From contig JABBOT010000007.1 of the NCBI GenBank assembly GCA_016165875.1, positions 8,031,245 through 8,095,244 of the forward strand: a stretch of DNA of 64,000 nucleotides. Reading direction: 5' to 3'. Shown in pieces: positions 1-17,900 of the stretch (position 1 is the first letter of the stretch; the number at the start of each line of letters is the position of its first letter). A program made the translations under genes and the position numbers. Source of the stretch: Acanthopleura granulata (lineage: Eukaryota > Mollusca > Polyplacophora > Chitonida > Chitonidae). Below the pieces are notes generated by a model, which saw only the letters and a list, made by a program, of their open reading frames with translations, was not told the DNA's origin and did no database searches.

Positions 1-38
1 GACTGCCATTATATGAGTGAAAAGTCTTTAGACTATGA

Positions 39-6872
<6,834 letters not shown>

Positions 6873-8964
6873 TGGTCACATACATCTGGTAGCTATTGAG
6901 TGCATTTTCATGTGCAGCACTGGATTGAAAAGAAATACACTCAGTTTTGCAGGCAAAGTTTTGCGAAAGGAACTGGCCTCAGTTGTTAGGTGGTGTAGTG
7001 GTAAACATGTGGGCAGAAGCTTGTGTTGTACAGGAGAAATGAATTGTGTACCAGGTGTTATGAGTACCCTATGAGATAAGTTTTCTCTATGTTTTCACAC
7101 TTTTAGAAATATCTGTATGGTCAAAGTTGCATGAAAGGGTGTTTTGCAAAAAATAATGTGTTGAGAACTAAGGTGGAAAAAAACACATTGAGAGCTGTGA
7201 TGGAAAAATCAAATGTAAAATTTAGCGTGGAGAGTCCCGAGTTGTAGGCTGGGTTAGAAAAATCAAGTTGTGCAGGCAAAAAACTAGCAAAGAGTTGCCT
7301 GGTGTAATTGCCAGTTGTGTCCAAGTTCTGTCTGAGTGGCATTTTTCATAATTTGGCAGTTGCTTTGTTTTGTTGCTTCAGTTGCTGAATGGGTAAATTT
7401 TAGAAGAACTTAGTACTGTACAAGGGATAAAATTATTTGAGCTCAAACCTGTTGCATGTAATTATATGTACAGCCTGTCTCTCATAAAAGCTCCCCTGCA
7501 CTAAAAGCAAAAAATGGATACGTGTTTTAGAGATGTGGATCCTTAAACCAAAACATGCTGGTTAATTTAGATTCCACTTAGCTTGCTGGGAAACAACTTT
7601 GAGTTGTTGTGCAGTGTCAGATCAGGATGCTGCATTTCTCGTGTTTGGTGCCGAATTGGCATTGGAGCCGTCTGGTGAGATTAACGCCGTTTGGGCCAGA
7701 CATGAGCGAGTGTTGTCGCAAACTAATGCAATATAATGCTCAAAGCACGTGATTTCCGGTAGAGACTGTAACTTAGAATGTGAATTTGTCATTCTTGGGC
7801 TAGACGGCCACAATCCCCGGTATGGCATTTGGTTTAACTTAAGACCAAAGAGCAAGGACAAATAAGGGGATGTGGTCAAATCAGATGACCATCTTTGGAA
7901 GATAGTTATCACAGTTAAGTTTTTTCTTTATCACAGTTCAGATTTTTCTCATTGTTTAGACTCCTGTTTTAAAATGATAGACCCATGTAATGTAGCTTGG
8001 TGCCATAAGTTGATACCTTTAGAGCGGAATGTGTGATCATGTTGAAGAACAACAATGAATCTTACTTCTGTCTGTAGGGTCAGTATTACCAAGTTTTTTT
8101 TGTTGGGGGGGGGGGGAGATTCAGTTGTAGATGAGGTCATTTGCTGCAACTGGCTGTGTAACACGCATGGTGTATATTTGAAAAACAAAACAAAACAGGT
8201 CTGCGTACAGTATTGTATGAAAGTTGTTCCAGACAGTCTTCGTTGATTTCTGGGACTGTTCCTTTTGGAGTTCAGTTTCAAACACCTGTCACCTACATAT
8301 AAATGGATTTGCGTGCATTAGCAAGTTTGGGTGTCAGGTGAGGATTGATTTAGTTCTCTTATATAGTGTTTTTATACCATGAAATGTTTGTGTAAATGTG
8401 CCTAGCCTTGATGGAATGATTTAGTTCTTTTATATAGTGTTGTTCTATGGCTTCAACCTTCAAATGTTTGTGTAAATGTATCTGGCCTGGATGGAATCGT
8501 AAGTTCTCGGCACTGTTTAGTGATTTGCAATTGTCAAGAAATGTTTTTACTGATTGTGTCCTTCTTTTGAGACTGTATTGTATGAGAATGAACATACTTA
8601 CATTATCATTTTCTGTAAATAATGTCATTGTAAACGTGTTATATTGTATTTTTTCTTGTAGATAGTATGCATTTGTATAGAAATGAAATGTTGAATTCTT
8701 CATAACACATCACTTTAGTCAAGTGATTTTTAGATCCCCAGAACATAGTTACTGGTCTGATGCAATGTAATATAGAAAACTACAGCATACAGTGTAAACC
8801 AGAGAAGCGATGACAGTTGGTCACACTTAACATTGTCATTCTGAAGGTTTCATGTGCTTGATTTACGAAAAAAAGCCAAGTATGACTCTGTCCCATGACA
8901 TTGTGTATTTGTCATGATGACCAATGGCATATGTGAGATCTTGTCACTGTCCTTTGTAGAATTG
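6873..8964 (+). other. 3' flank / probable 3' UTR of DDX43-like gene
   Basis: No coding region supported. Contains a direct duplication of about 75 bp (8345-8421 and 8422-8495, sharing GATTTAGTTCT, TATATAGTGTT and AATGTTTGTGTAAATGT) and a G-run at 8104-8115. I saw no canonical AATAAA close to the stop. The first clear one after it is near 9834, beyond the minisatellite, so the transcript end is uncertain. Confidence 0.5.
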
Positions 8965-9640
8965 GTGGAATGTTGTTAGTCTCTCCCTGGTGGCAGCAGT
9001 GGAATGTTGTGCGTCTACTCTTGGTGGCAGCAGAGGGACATTGTCATTCTATAACTGGTGGCAGCAGTTGTTGTCAGTCTACCCTTGGTGGCAGCACGGG
9101 GTTGTTGTCACTCTATCCATGGTGGCAGCAGTGGGATGTTGTCACTATCCCTGGGGGTATAAGTGGGATGTGGTCACTCTATCCCTGGTGGCAGCAGTGG
9201 AATGTTGTCATTCTAACCCTCGTGACAGCAGTGGTATTTTGTCATTCTAACCCTGGTGGCAACAGTGGGATGTTGTCATTCTAACCCTGGTGGCAGCAGT
9301 GGGATTTTGTCATTCTAACCCTCGTGACAGCAGTGGGATTTTGTCATTCTAACCCTCGTGGCAGCAGTGGAATGTTGTCACTCTACCACTGGTGGCTGCA
9401 GTGGAATGTTGTCCCAATCCCTGGTAGCAGTAATGAGATGTTGTCACTCTGCCCCTGGTGGTAGTGGTGGGATGTCAGTGGGATGTTGTCATTCTCTCCC
9501 TGTTCGCATCAGTTGGATGTCGTCACTCTCTCCCTGATGGCAGCAGAGTGATGTTGTCACTCCCTGGTGGCAACAGTAACATGTCACTTTATTCTTGGCA
9601 GAGGCAGTGGGATGCTGTCACTCTGCCATTGTTGGTTGAG
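8965..9640 (+). repeat. 34-bp minisatellite, about 19-20 units
   Basis: Tandem array of a 34-bp unit close to TGGTGGCAGCAGTGGGATG followed by TTGTCACTCTACCC, with unit-to-unit substitutions (GTCACT/GTCATT, CTCGTGACAGC variants) and some length changes. Because 34 is not a multiple of 3, the long frames crossing it change register in every unit and are not genes. It lies about 2.1 kb past the DDX43 stop. Confidence 0.9.
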
Positions 9641-9968
9641 CACAATGCATTAGATGACTTACTTTGGTTGAAGGCAATTCCTTTAAGACAAGCACCAGTC
9701 ACCTTGCACGCTACATGCTGCTTCCAGTTATGTCCAGAAAATTTCCTAATCTTCCTAATTATGTTTGAGCTATGGTGCTGTGTGTGTGTTTGAGGAGGTG
9801 GGGGTTAGGTTTTGAACACTTATGCTAAACTAGAATAAAACCCTGAGATAAATTGATAAGAGGATGGATTTCACTGGTAATGTGTGACCATTTGCCAACT
9901 ATCACACTATTGTTGCTGCTCTTGTTTACTCTTACATCTGAAAATCCCTTGTATCTATTTTGATTTCA

Positions 9969-10220
9969 TATTTATTGATTTGATAGGTGTTTTAGGCCGT
10001 ACTCAAGAATATTTCACTTATACGATGACAGCCAGCATTATGGTGGGAGGAAACTGGGTAGAGCCTGGGGAAACCCACAACCATTCACAGGTTGCTGGCA
10101 AACCTTCCCACTTACATTCGGAGATGAAATGGACTTGAACTCACAGCGACTGCACTGGTGGGAGGGTCAGAGTCATGACGCTGCGCTAGTCCACTAACCA
10201 GCTGAGCCACAGAAGCCCCC
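9969..10220 (-). repeat. tRNA-derived SINE, full-length, minus orientation
   Basis: Read on the minus strand it begins GGGGGCTTCTGTGGCTCAGC, has the tRNA-like head with GTGAGTTCAAGTCC, the conserved core and the AAATATTCTTGAGTACGGCC block, and ends in an AT-rich tail. Same family as 3776-4024. Confidence 0.85.
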
Positions 10221-10226
10221 AATCTA

Positions 10227-10550
10227 TTTTAAATGTTTTGTTCAACACCACACTGAAGTACTTTTCAGTTATACTATGGCAGTCAGCTTTATTGGTGTAG
10301 GAAATCAGAGTCCCTGATGCAACATACCAAGCTTTTCCGAGTTATGGGCAAACTTTCCCAGAAGCAAAATAGATGTGGACAGCATACTGTTTGAATGTGA
10401 TCTTTGAACTCTTTACAATCTGTGCATACGGTGACACAAACAGTGAAGTTGGGGCGAGTCTACAAATTCCCTGTGCAAGGCTGGGTTTGAACTCCTTGCA
10501 ATTCCAAGGCCAATGCCTCTAAATGCTAGAGCTCGATTCACTCCCTCAGT
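10227..10550 (-). repeat. Second tRNA-derived repeat, different head
   Basis: On the minus strand the head has a B-box-like GGAGTTCAAACCCAGCC. The 3' half (AACTGAAAAGTACTTCAGTG, GGCAAACTTTCCCA reading plus) resembles the core of the main SINE but with a different tRNA-like head. Probably a related but distinct SINE subfamily inserted next to the previous copy. Confidence 0.5.
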
Positions 10551-11860
10551 GTCATAAACACACTAAATTGCATGTTAATTCAAAGAAAGACCATAAACAA
10601 CCCATTTCAACAATTTATCATAAATCAAAGACACACCACCTCAAAAATTATCATTGAAACTGTCATGACTGCAAAAAAAACCTGGATGAATTCAACTGTA
10701 GTATCATACATGTAACTGATTACACTGAATTTGCCTCTAACTGGACTACATTTTCGTGCACATCAAGCAACGAGCCTGTAGTTCTCTGGCTGGCTGTTGG
10801 CCTACATATCCTTGGTCAATAATTTTTGTATCATTTTTTTTCCTGTACATTTTCTTCGTGGCTTGGTCAAATTTTACTGGAAACCATTGACCTGGTAAAT
10901 GTTACTACATCTCATTAATCGTGCGTTTTTTCCAGCAGACAGAACAGCCGAGGCAAAAAAAGAAATATGGAACAAAACTTGTAACTAGTCAGGTTACATG
11001 CCAATACATAAATATTGTATCCATAATGGGTGGGTTGTGACCAGGTAAAGAAAAATGCTATCAGAGTAAAACACATTTCAATGTAATAGATGATCGAGAA
11101 TTTCTTAACTCTTATGTTTTCAGTAAAACAGAAACTTCATTAAACACAGTCTGTTGTCAAGTTTACTACAAACTACATATCTTTATCTTCATATGCTTAC
11201 TTTATGGAACCATCATGGTTAAGACCTTTGAGTCTCATTCTCCGCAATCTCAAAGAGAAGGGGGAAAAACACACACTTATACAAATAACATGAAAATGAT
11301 TTTATCCTCAACCCAATGTACTTTGTCATGTTGTAAGAACGCAGTACAAGATAAAGTCATTTTGTGTAAGACCAAGGTCAAATATGACAAACATAAAAAA
11401 TATTTGTTGGCAGATCACTGTGGTCTTCAGTCTTATCTTTGATCACAATCATGCTTAGCTCTGTGTCATTTTAAGCAGACAAGTCCATAGCACTTGTTAA
11501 CTGATATTCAGTTCTATACCTTTCAGCAAAGAGAAACACATTTGGAAAGTAATAAAGTTAATGAAAGAGCAGAAAAAATGTGATACAAACACTGAAATAT
11601 AAAACTTACAGACAGGTGGTTACTTAGCTTTTCCACCAATGGGCACACAGCTTTCAAATCAGAAAGTTGTTGCACCAGGAGATAAAACAATCACCACCCT
11701 ATCTGATCACATTCATGATCTATGCTACATTGCACGTCACTAAATATTCTCAAAAGTGGGGGTGTAACTTGTTACAATCCGTAAAAAAGAGAAAAAAAAA
11801 ACATGCCATATGCAGTCCACTTTAGGATTATAGTTTCAGAGATTTCAAGGTATTGGCTGT

Positions 11861-11996
11861 TCAATTCCCAAGGTATTTGTAGACGAGGAACGATTCGCCG
11901 CCTGTGTACCTTGCCCCTAGCTGTCTGCCATCTGGGGTGGGGTCAGAGAAAGCCATCATGTCTTTACTTATGATGACGCCATACTCAAACCAGTGT
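11861..11996 (-). CDS. ESCO2: ESCO terminal exon
   Basis: Reads HWFEYGVIISKDMMAFSDPT then PDGRQLGARYTGGESFLVYK and YLGN, followed by TGA at 11861-11863. AFSDPTPDG is the near-invariant catalytic-side motif and FLVY the usual C terminus. Acceptor TTTTGCAG. Confidence 0.95.
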
Positions 11997-14900
11997 CTGC
12001 AAAACAAAAATATGAAAAGTTTCCATACACACATATATGATATAATGTTAATCACATAATAAAATATTTTCATTTGTCTTGTATATATGAAAGAAAAAAA
12101 AATAGCAGAACTTCAGCATTCTTCAACTCCATGGAGTCTTAGATGACCATTCTCAGCAAAACTTCATAAAATACCTCTCTGAAGGTCTAGAGATATTGCA
12201 GTTACAACAGTTTTGCGGAATAAGCTGAATATGCACATCAATATATACACAGGGGCGTTTCTATCTTACTGATCGTGGTAACCACTACGAGAAATATGGG
12301 AAAAATGAGTTTCAGACAAATTTGTATTGAGTTTTCATGACATAAATTGAGTTTTCGATATATTTTGACAAAAAATATTGAGTTTTCTGATTTGTTCAAA
12401 TTGGGTTTCTGAAAATAAATAGGCTAGGAAAACCCCTGATACAGTAGAATACATTTGAGAAAAGCATAGAAATAACCATTAAGAAAGAGGTGAACTTTGT
12501 GTAAATAGTGTTTCAGAAATGGAACATTCAATTTTTCTTTAAAGTCAAAGAACTGAAGGACCAGAAATAATAGACCTATTTGTTAACAGTTTTACCTGAC
12601 ACACTCCAGGAGTTTAGTGGCCACGCCCTGTCGTCTCTTCTGGCTGTACACCCAGATGCGACTGATACCCACCAGGGCAGGGGAGGGTGTGGTCTCTGAG
12701 CACCAGGGCCGGTGTCCAGGCTGGCTGGTCACACTCCCAGGCTGATAGTCAGGGATCACACGATAACCCTGGTTATGAAAGAGAAATGAACAACATGTCA
12801 GGACAATATACCCCTCGGTCATTCAGAGGTTGTGGTTATGGTAATCGCAACGAGAAATACTGGAAAATTGAGTTTTATACAAATTTTGCACTGAGCTACC
12901 ATGAAATAAATTGAGTTTTTGATGCACTGGTGGCGAAAAAATATTGAGCTGACTAATTTGCTCAAATTGGGTTTCTGAAAAGAAATTGGCTAGAAGAAAC
13001 CCTGGTCATAATATATGAGCCAACAGTGCTTTTTACCCTGTTCTTGTGTTCATGTAATGTAGGCCACACCAAATTAAATTATTTTACCAGTGCAATGTAT
13101 CTTTTTTTCAATGACGACTATCCCAGAAATTTTTCATATTGAAGACATCCCTACAAAGTCTTGAAAAAGAAGAAAATCAACTAAAATATGATTTGAAGAT
13201 GAGAAACATATACAAAGACTACATTCATTTTATATCACAGTAAAACAACATGAAAGTGGTTAAAACATAACAAGGAAATGATTCCTGTCTCCAAAATTTT
13301 GAATATTAACAGGATACAAATTTGTGAAAACCTAGGATAAACCTGAGGTCATCCTGTTACTACTGAGCTCAAAAGAGCTGAGTGAATAACCAAGCATTAT
13401 TTTGACCCCTGCTATGCCAATGTGAGGTGATAACAATGTGCTGTAGTTTTAGTGTTTGTATACAAGAACACTGTACCTGGGAAATGGGCTCTGCCACACA
13501 ACACCCAACCACTTTCTTGTCGTCTGATATGTACAGGAATACCTGAGAGAGAAACCATTCCAACATGCTGCAGGGTATTCATCTGAATATGTGGCAGAAA
13601 AAGCACAAAACTATCCCTGACTTTCCATCTTACAATTTCCCACCCGAATTTTTTACAGATGTTCTCTGTTCAGGTCAAGCTTTTGGTCCCACTGTAAATT
13701 ACCTATAAACTTCATCCACAGAAGTGCATTTTCAGATTCAAGTCAATGCCATAAAACATTATATTTTTAATGCTAAGAAATACCTTCTTCCTGCAGGATA
13801 TCATCCTATACCTTACAATGAAACCTCAAAACTACTATTCCAAAGGAACAGAATTCTCAGAACAGAATCGTGCAAAATGAGCAAATTTTTCATGGACGAA
13901 ATTCTACGTCATTTAGGGTATATCCCTCCCCTACCTCAGCACAAGAACAAAACAACAGCAGACATACGATACATGTATGTCTATAATTACTATTTGAATT
14001 TTTTTCATACATTTTTCTCACTTGCCTTTGCTCACATGCATGGTTTTCAAATAGAACAGGTTTCAGGCTGAAGATGCTCATCAAATGTTGTACCTTCATA
14101 CACCCTACTCAAATACTGTGTCATTCAACTAAATGTAATGTGTCACAGGCTAATTGATTTCAGTTGCCAACTTCTGGCCACCTTCTCTTATTCTTAATGA
14201 AAACCCTGACATACAAGTGAATCAAGAACCAGTGTCTATGGCGGATGAATTACCACCAGTGATGGGGTAAATGGATAGAGGGATTCACCTTAAATGTAGG
14301 ATGCGATGAAATCATGGTATCAGAGAATCCCAATTCTTGAGCCATAATCTTATTGATATCTTCCACCTGACAAATACAGAAAAATTAAAACATTAACATA
14401 AAAATAAACATACGAAGTTCAACATGTGATTTTTCATAACGTCATTTCCAGATATTCTGAAACCAAACCTGCCCGTCACATAATTTCATTTCCAATAACC
14501 ACAGCGTATTTGAGTAACGTCTCACATTTTTCATGGCACATTTACCGTTTTCCGATAACCACAGTGTATTTGAGTAACATCTCACCTTTTTCATGGAATA
14601 CTTGGCATTGATTGATAACCAGAGTGTATTTGTGTAGTCTCACCTTCTTCACTTCATAGTTATCCTTGTCTGACAACCACTGTGCATTTGTTTAAGGCCT
14701 CACCTTTTTCATGGCATACTTAGGATCGTCAGGTAGAACCATCAACACACGGCCACCATCATCATAGTCCTGCAACACTCGCTCTTTTTTCCAACCCTGC
14801 ACCCCAAAAATCAGAACTTCATTTCGAACTCAGAATACACTTCAATCCATGATCTAATACAGATATATCGTATTCTGTAACATCATAATCTTCTCTAACA

Positions 14901-17900
14901 TATCACAATATTTCACAACGCTCTAATGCCAAAGTAATTTGTGTGATTTGTTGAACGGATTTGTTGAATTTGACTAATAAAATGAAATCCCCACTAACAA
15001 CATCCCACAGAATACGTAGAATTCGACAAATCATGCCGCGTGTAAGCTTATTGGATTTAGTACAAGCAGTTCCAAATGAATTTTTTTATTATTTGTAAAA
15101 TACAACCTTGTAAAAACGAACTGTTTACTGGATATACCTCAAAGATCATACAATCCAAAAATGAGTCTATCAATGTGTCGTGATTATTAATTTGCGACAC
15201 TAATCTCATCGTGATGTGAAAAAAACTTCTTCCACTTTTAGAGAGAAAGATTTTTTCCCATTGATGGAATGCTCCAGGATAATCCCTGGTTGAGAGTCAC
15301 TGAAATCAACTGGTGCAGCTTACAGGAAACTTGAGTGCTGTGAGTAGGTTCTGGTGGAATTTGGCGTGCATGGCTTCATCTGCCGACTCGCCTACAGCGT
15401 AGACCATACAGCACACATCACACTGTGTAGCACCAAGCTGGGTCTGACCAGCAACCTGCAAACAGTCACAACGAACATTTAGTACACGAATCTGATTGAT
15501 GTTCACAAAGTCACTCAATACCAATGACCCACATCTATCCTAAAATACAAAATTTTTCTAATAACAAATAAATCAAGAAAGAAAATAAAAAAAGCAACTC
15601 CCCCCCCCCCAAAAAAAAACATCCATCAAAATCTGACAAAAATTCGACTTTGCAGTAGGAGCTAACATGTCTATTTAATAAGTTAAATGAAGATAAACTT
15701 GCCCATGCAACTCCTACGAGAGAACTGCATCATGCATAGCGAAGTAATCACATGGCCTTCACGCTATGCTACAACGCCATGGGAAGGTTCCATTGAACAC
15801 TAATGACACAATCTCGGCTACCTATCGGCTTCCACCCGACCAGTTTGGCTGTGCTTCTGTGTTGAAGTTTTGGGCTGAGCGCTTTGCAAGTGCTCCACTT
15901 TCCGACTCCTGACGCTCACTGCTAAGTAATAATAAAACTCAAGCAAATTCTATTTCTTTCTGTACAAGCCACAGTTGGCTATGTTTGATGAAACTATGCA
16001 TCCCGATCTCGAGATCTGTATATTTTATCCTAGGAACTTATGCTCAGCTACTTAACATCAACCTTCGCAGCCGTTGTTGCAAACAAATGTGAAATACTTT
16101 ACTGTTTCAGAGGATCAAAAGTCGACATCGTCTATACATTGCTCCAGAGAATGAACAACTTGCTATAACAGTATAAATCCAAGGATAAAATTTACCGAGC
16201 TCGAGATTGTGAACCAACAGAGTTGCACCCATAATGCATAAGGTCTTTAAACATGGCGTCTTGGTGTGTTGCCAAAGGCTAGATGGAGTTAGCTCAAGTT
16301 TATTATGACTTAGCAGAGAACATTAGGGGTCGGAAAGTGTAGCAGATGCAAAGCGCCAGACCTAAAGAGAAAAATGTAACACAGAAGCAGAGCCGAACTG
16401 GTCAAGCGAAAGCCGATAGGTGGCCAAGTTTGCATCATTAGTGTCCAATGGGATCTTCCCATGGTGGTGTAGCGTAGGCCATCTGATTACTTGGCTACAC
16501 CATGTCATTCTGGTTCATTAATCTCTTATCTAGCTTTTCAACACCCATGGTACACTCATACATGCATACACACATACATGCATACTTTTGCTGTTATGAA
16601 CATGTAGTCCTCAAAATCTGTTTACTTTTATATGCTTCAAATTTTCACTTGGATCAAATTCTTCTGATACTACTTTTGGACAAGATTCCGGCAAAGATAA
16701 TTTACATGATTGTGATAAAAAATAACACCAACAGAGCCAAATATACACGGAGCTGGTGTATCCATGTATGTTTTGACTAGTCTCATCCACTTTTACTCTA
16801 AACAGTTATATGTAACTTTACTTACAATGATGAGTTGGTCAGAGTTGTCTTTCCCTTTCTTCAATTTATTCAAGGCAGCAGAGTACACAGGTGTATGGTA
16901 TGACTTCTGGGTGGGAGAATTGCTGGATCTACGATATAACAGAAGGAATTATGACATCAATAGTTATTAACATAGTTATCATGCTTCTTCAATATTAACT
17001 GTCATTTTAACACAATGAATGACCTAAAATTTAGCCTCTCCAAAAGTGCAATTTTGGGGATAAATAACAGACATAAAATTACTTCAGGTGTAGAAACATA
17101 CCTTTCCCCAGCATCATCCTGCCTTTCAAACAATGATCAAAAGAACGTGCAGAATTAGACATAATATCCAACTTTGAAAGTCAGAGGTGAAATTTTAGGA
17201 AAACAAAATTTTACTGTAGTCATGCTATTACTACTTGAAATGCAAACAGAATAGGGGAGCTTTGTGTTTGAACTCTTTATCGCTAAAGGCAAGAAAAGCC
17301 TCACTGTACCATGTGACCTGTCAAAAATGTTAGGCAACTATTTCTGATTACATTTACTATAACATGGGTGTCTGAGAAGTTTCAAAAAAGGTTATTTAGA
17401 TTAGACATATGATAGGGAGAATTAAGGAGCTGGAAGTTTTATAATTTAAGATGGTTGTTTTTACCTTTCTATCATGGCGAGACAGGTGATCAGTAAATTA
17501 AAATCAACAAAACTGCCTGATATTTCTGACAAGTCACATAGCACAGTTGAACGCTTCATACCTTCTGTGACAAAAGAGCTGGAACTCGAAACTCCCCTAC
17601 TGTTTAATCTTGGCCTCATGGAATTTACAAATTATGCCAAAAAAAGCATTTCAAAAGAATGGCCTACTTAATTGTTATGATCATTCACATATCTGTAGCT
17701 GTCTTTAACCTATATGGATATAGCTACTTTTTCTTTCTTTTTTCTGAGCTTTAAAAAACATGTGGATTTTAAAGAAATCAACATGGGGAGAAAAATTATA
17801 AAAAAAAAAACAATAAAAACTATTGAGTAGGGCCCCTTTTGGGGGGGGGGGGTTGGTCGGATCACACCCAACAAACATGTTTTTAAGGATGGCCTTGTCT

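Larger units (their letters stand above)
9641..11860. other. Intergenic between convergent DDX43-like and ESCO genes
   Basis: Holds an AATAAA at about 9834 (possible DDX43-like polyadenylation signal if the 3' UTR spans the minisatellite) and two tRNA-derived repeats at 9969-10220 and 10227-10550. From 10560 to 11860 I see no gene and no clear repeat. The ESCO 3' UTR must occupy part of the right end. Confidence 0.5.

Noticed and set aside
8965..9640. CRISPR-like array
   Set aside because: Repeats are directly adjacent without unique spacers, and the genome is an animal's.
8970..9793. Three plus-strand frames of 86-111 codons rich in GGSSG- and WWQQW-like repeats
   Set aside because: They are translations of the 34-bp minisatellite in different registers; a non-triplet unit cannot code for a repeated protein in one frame.
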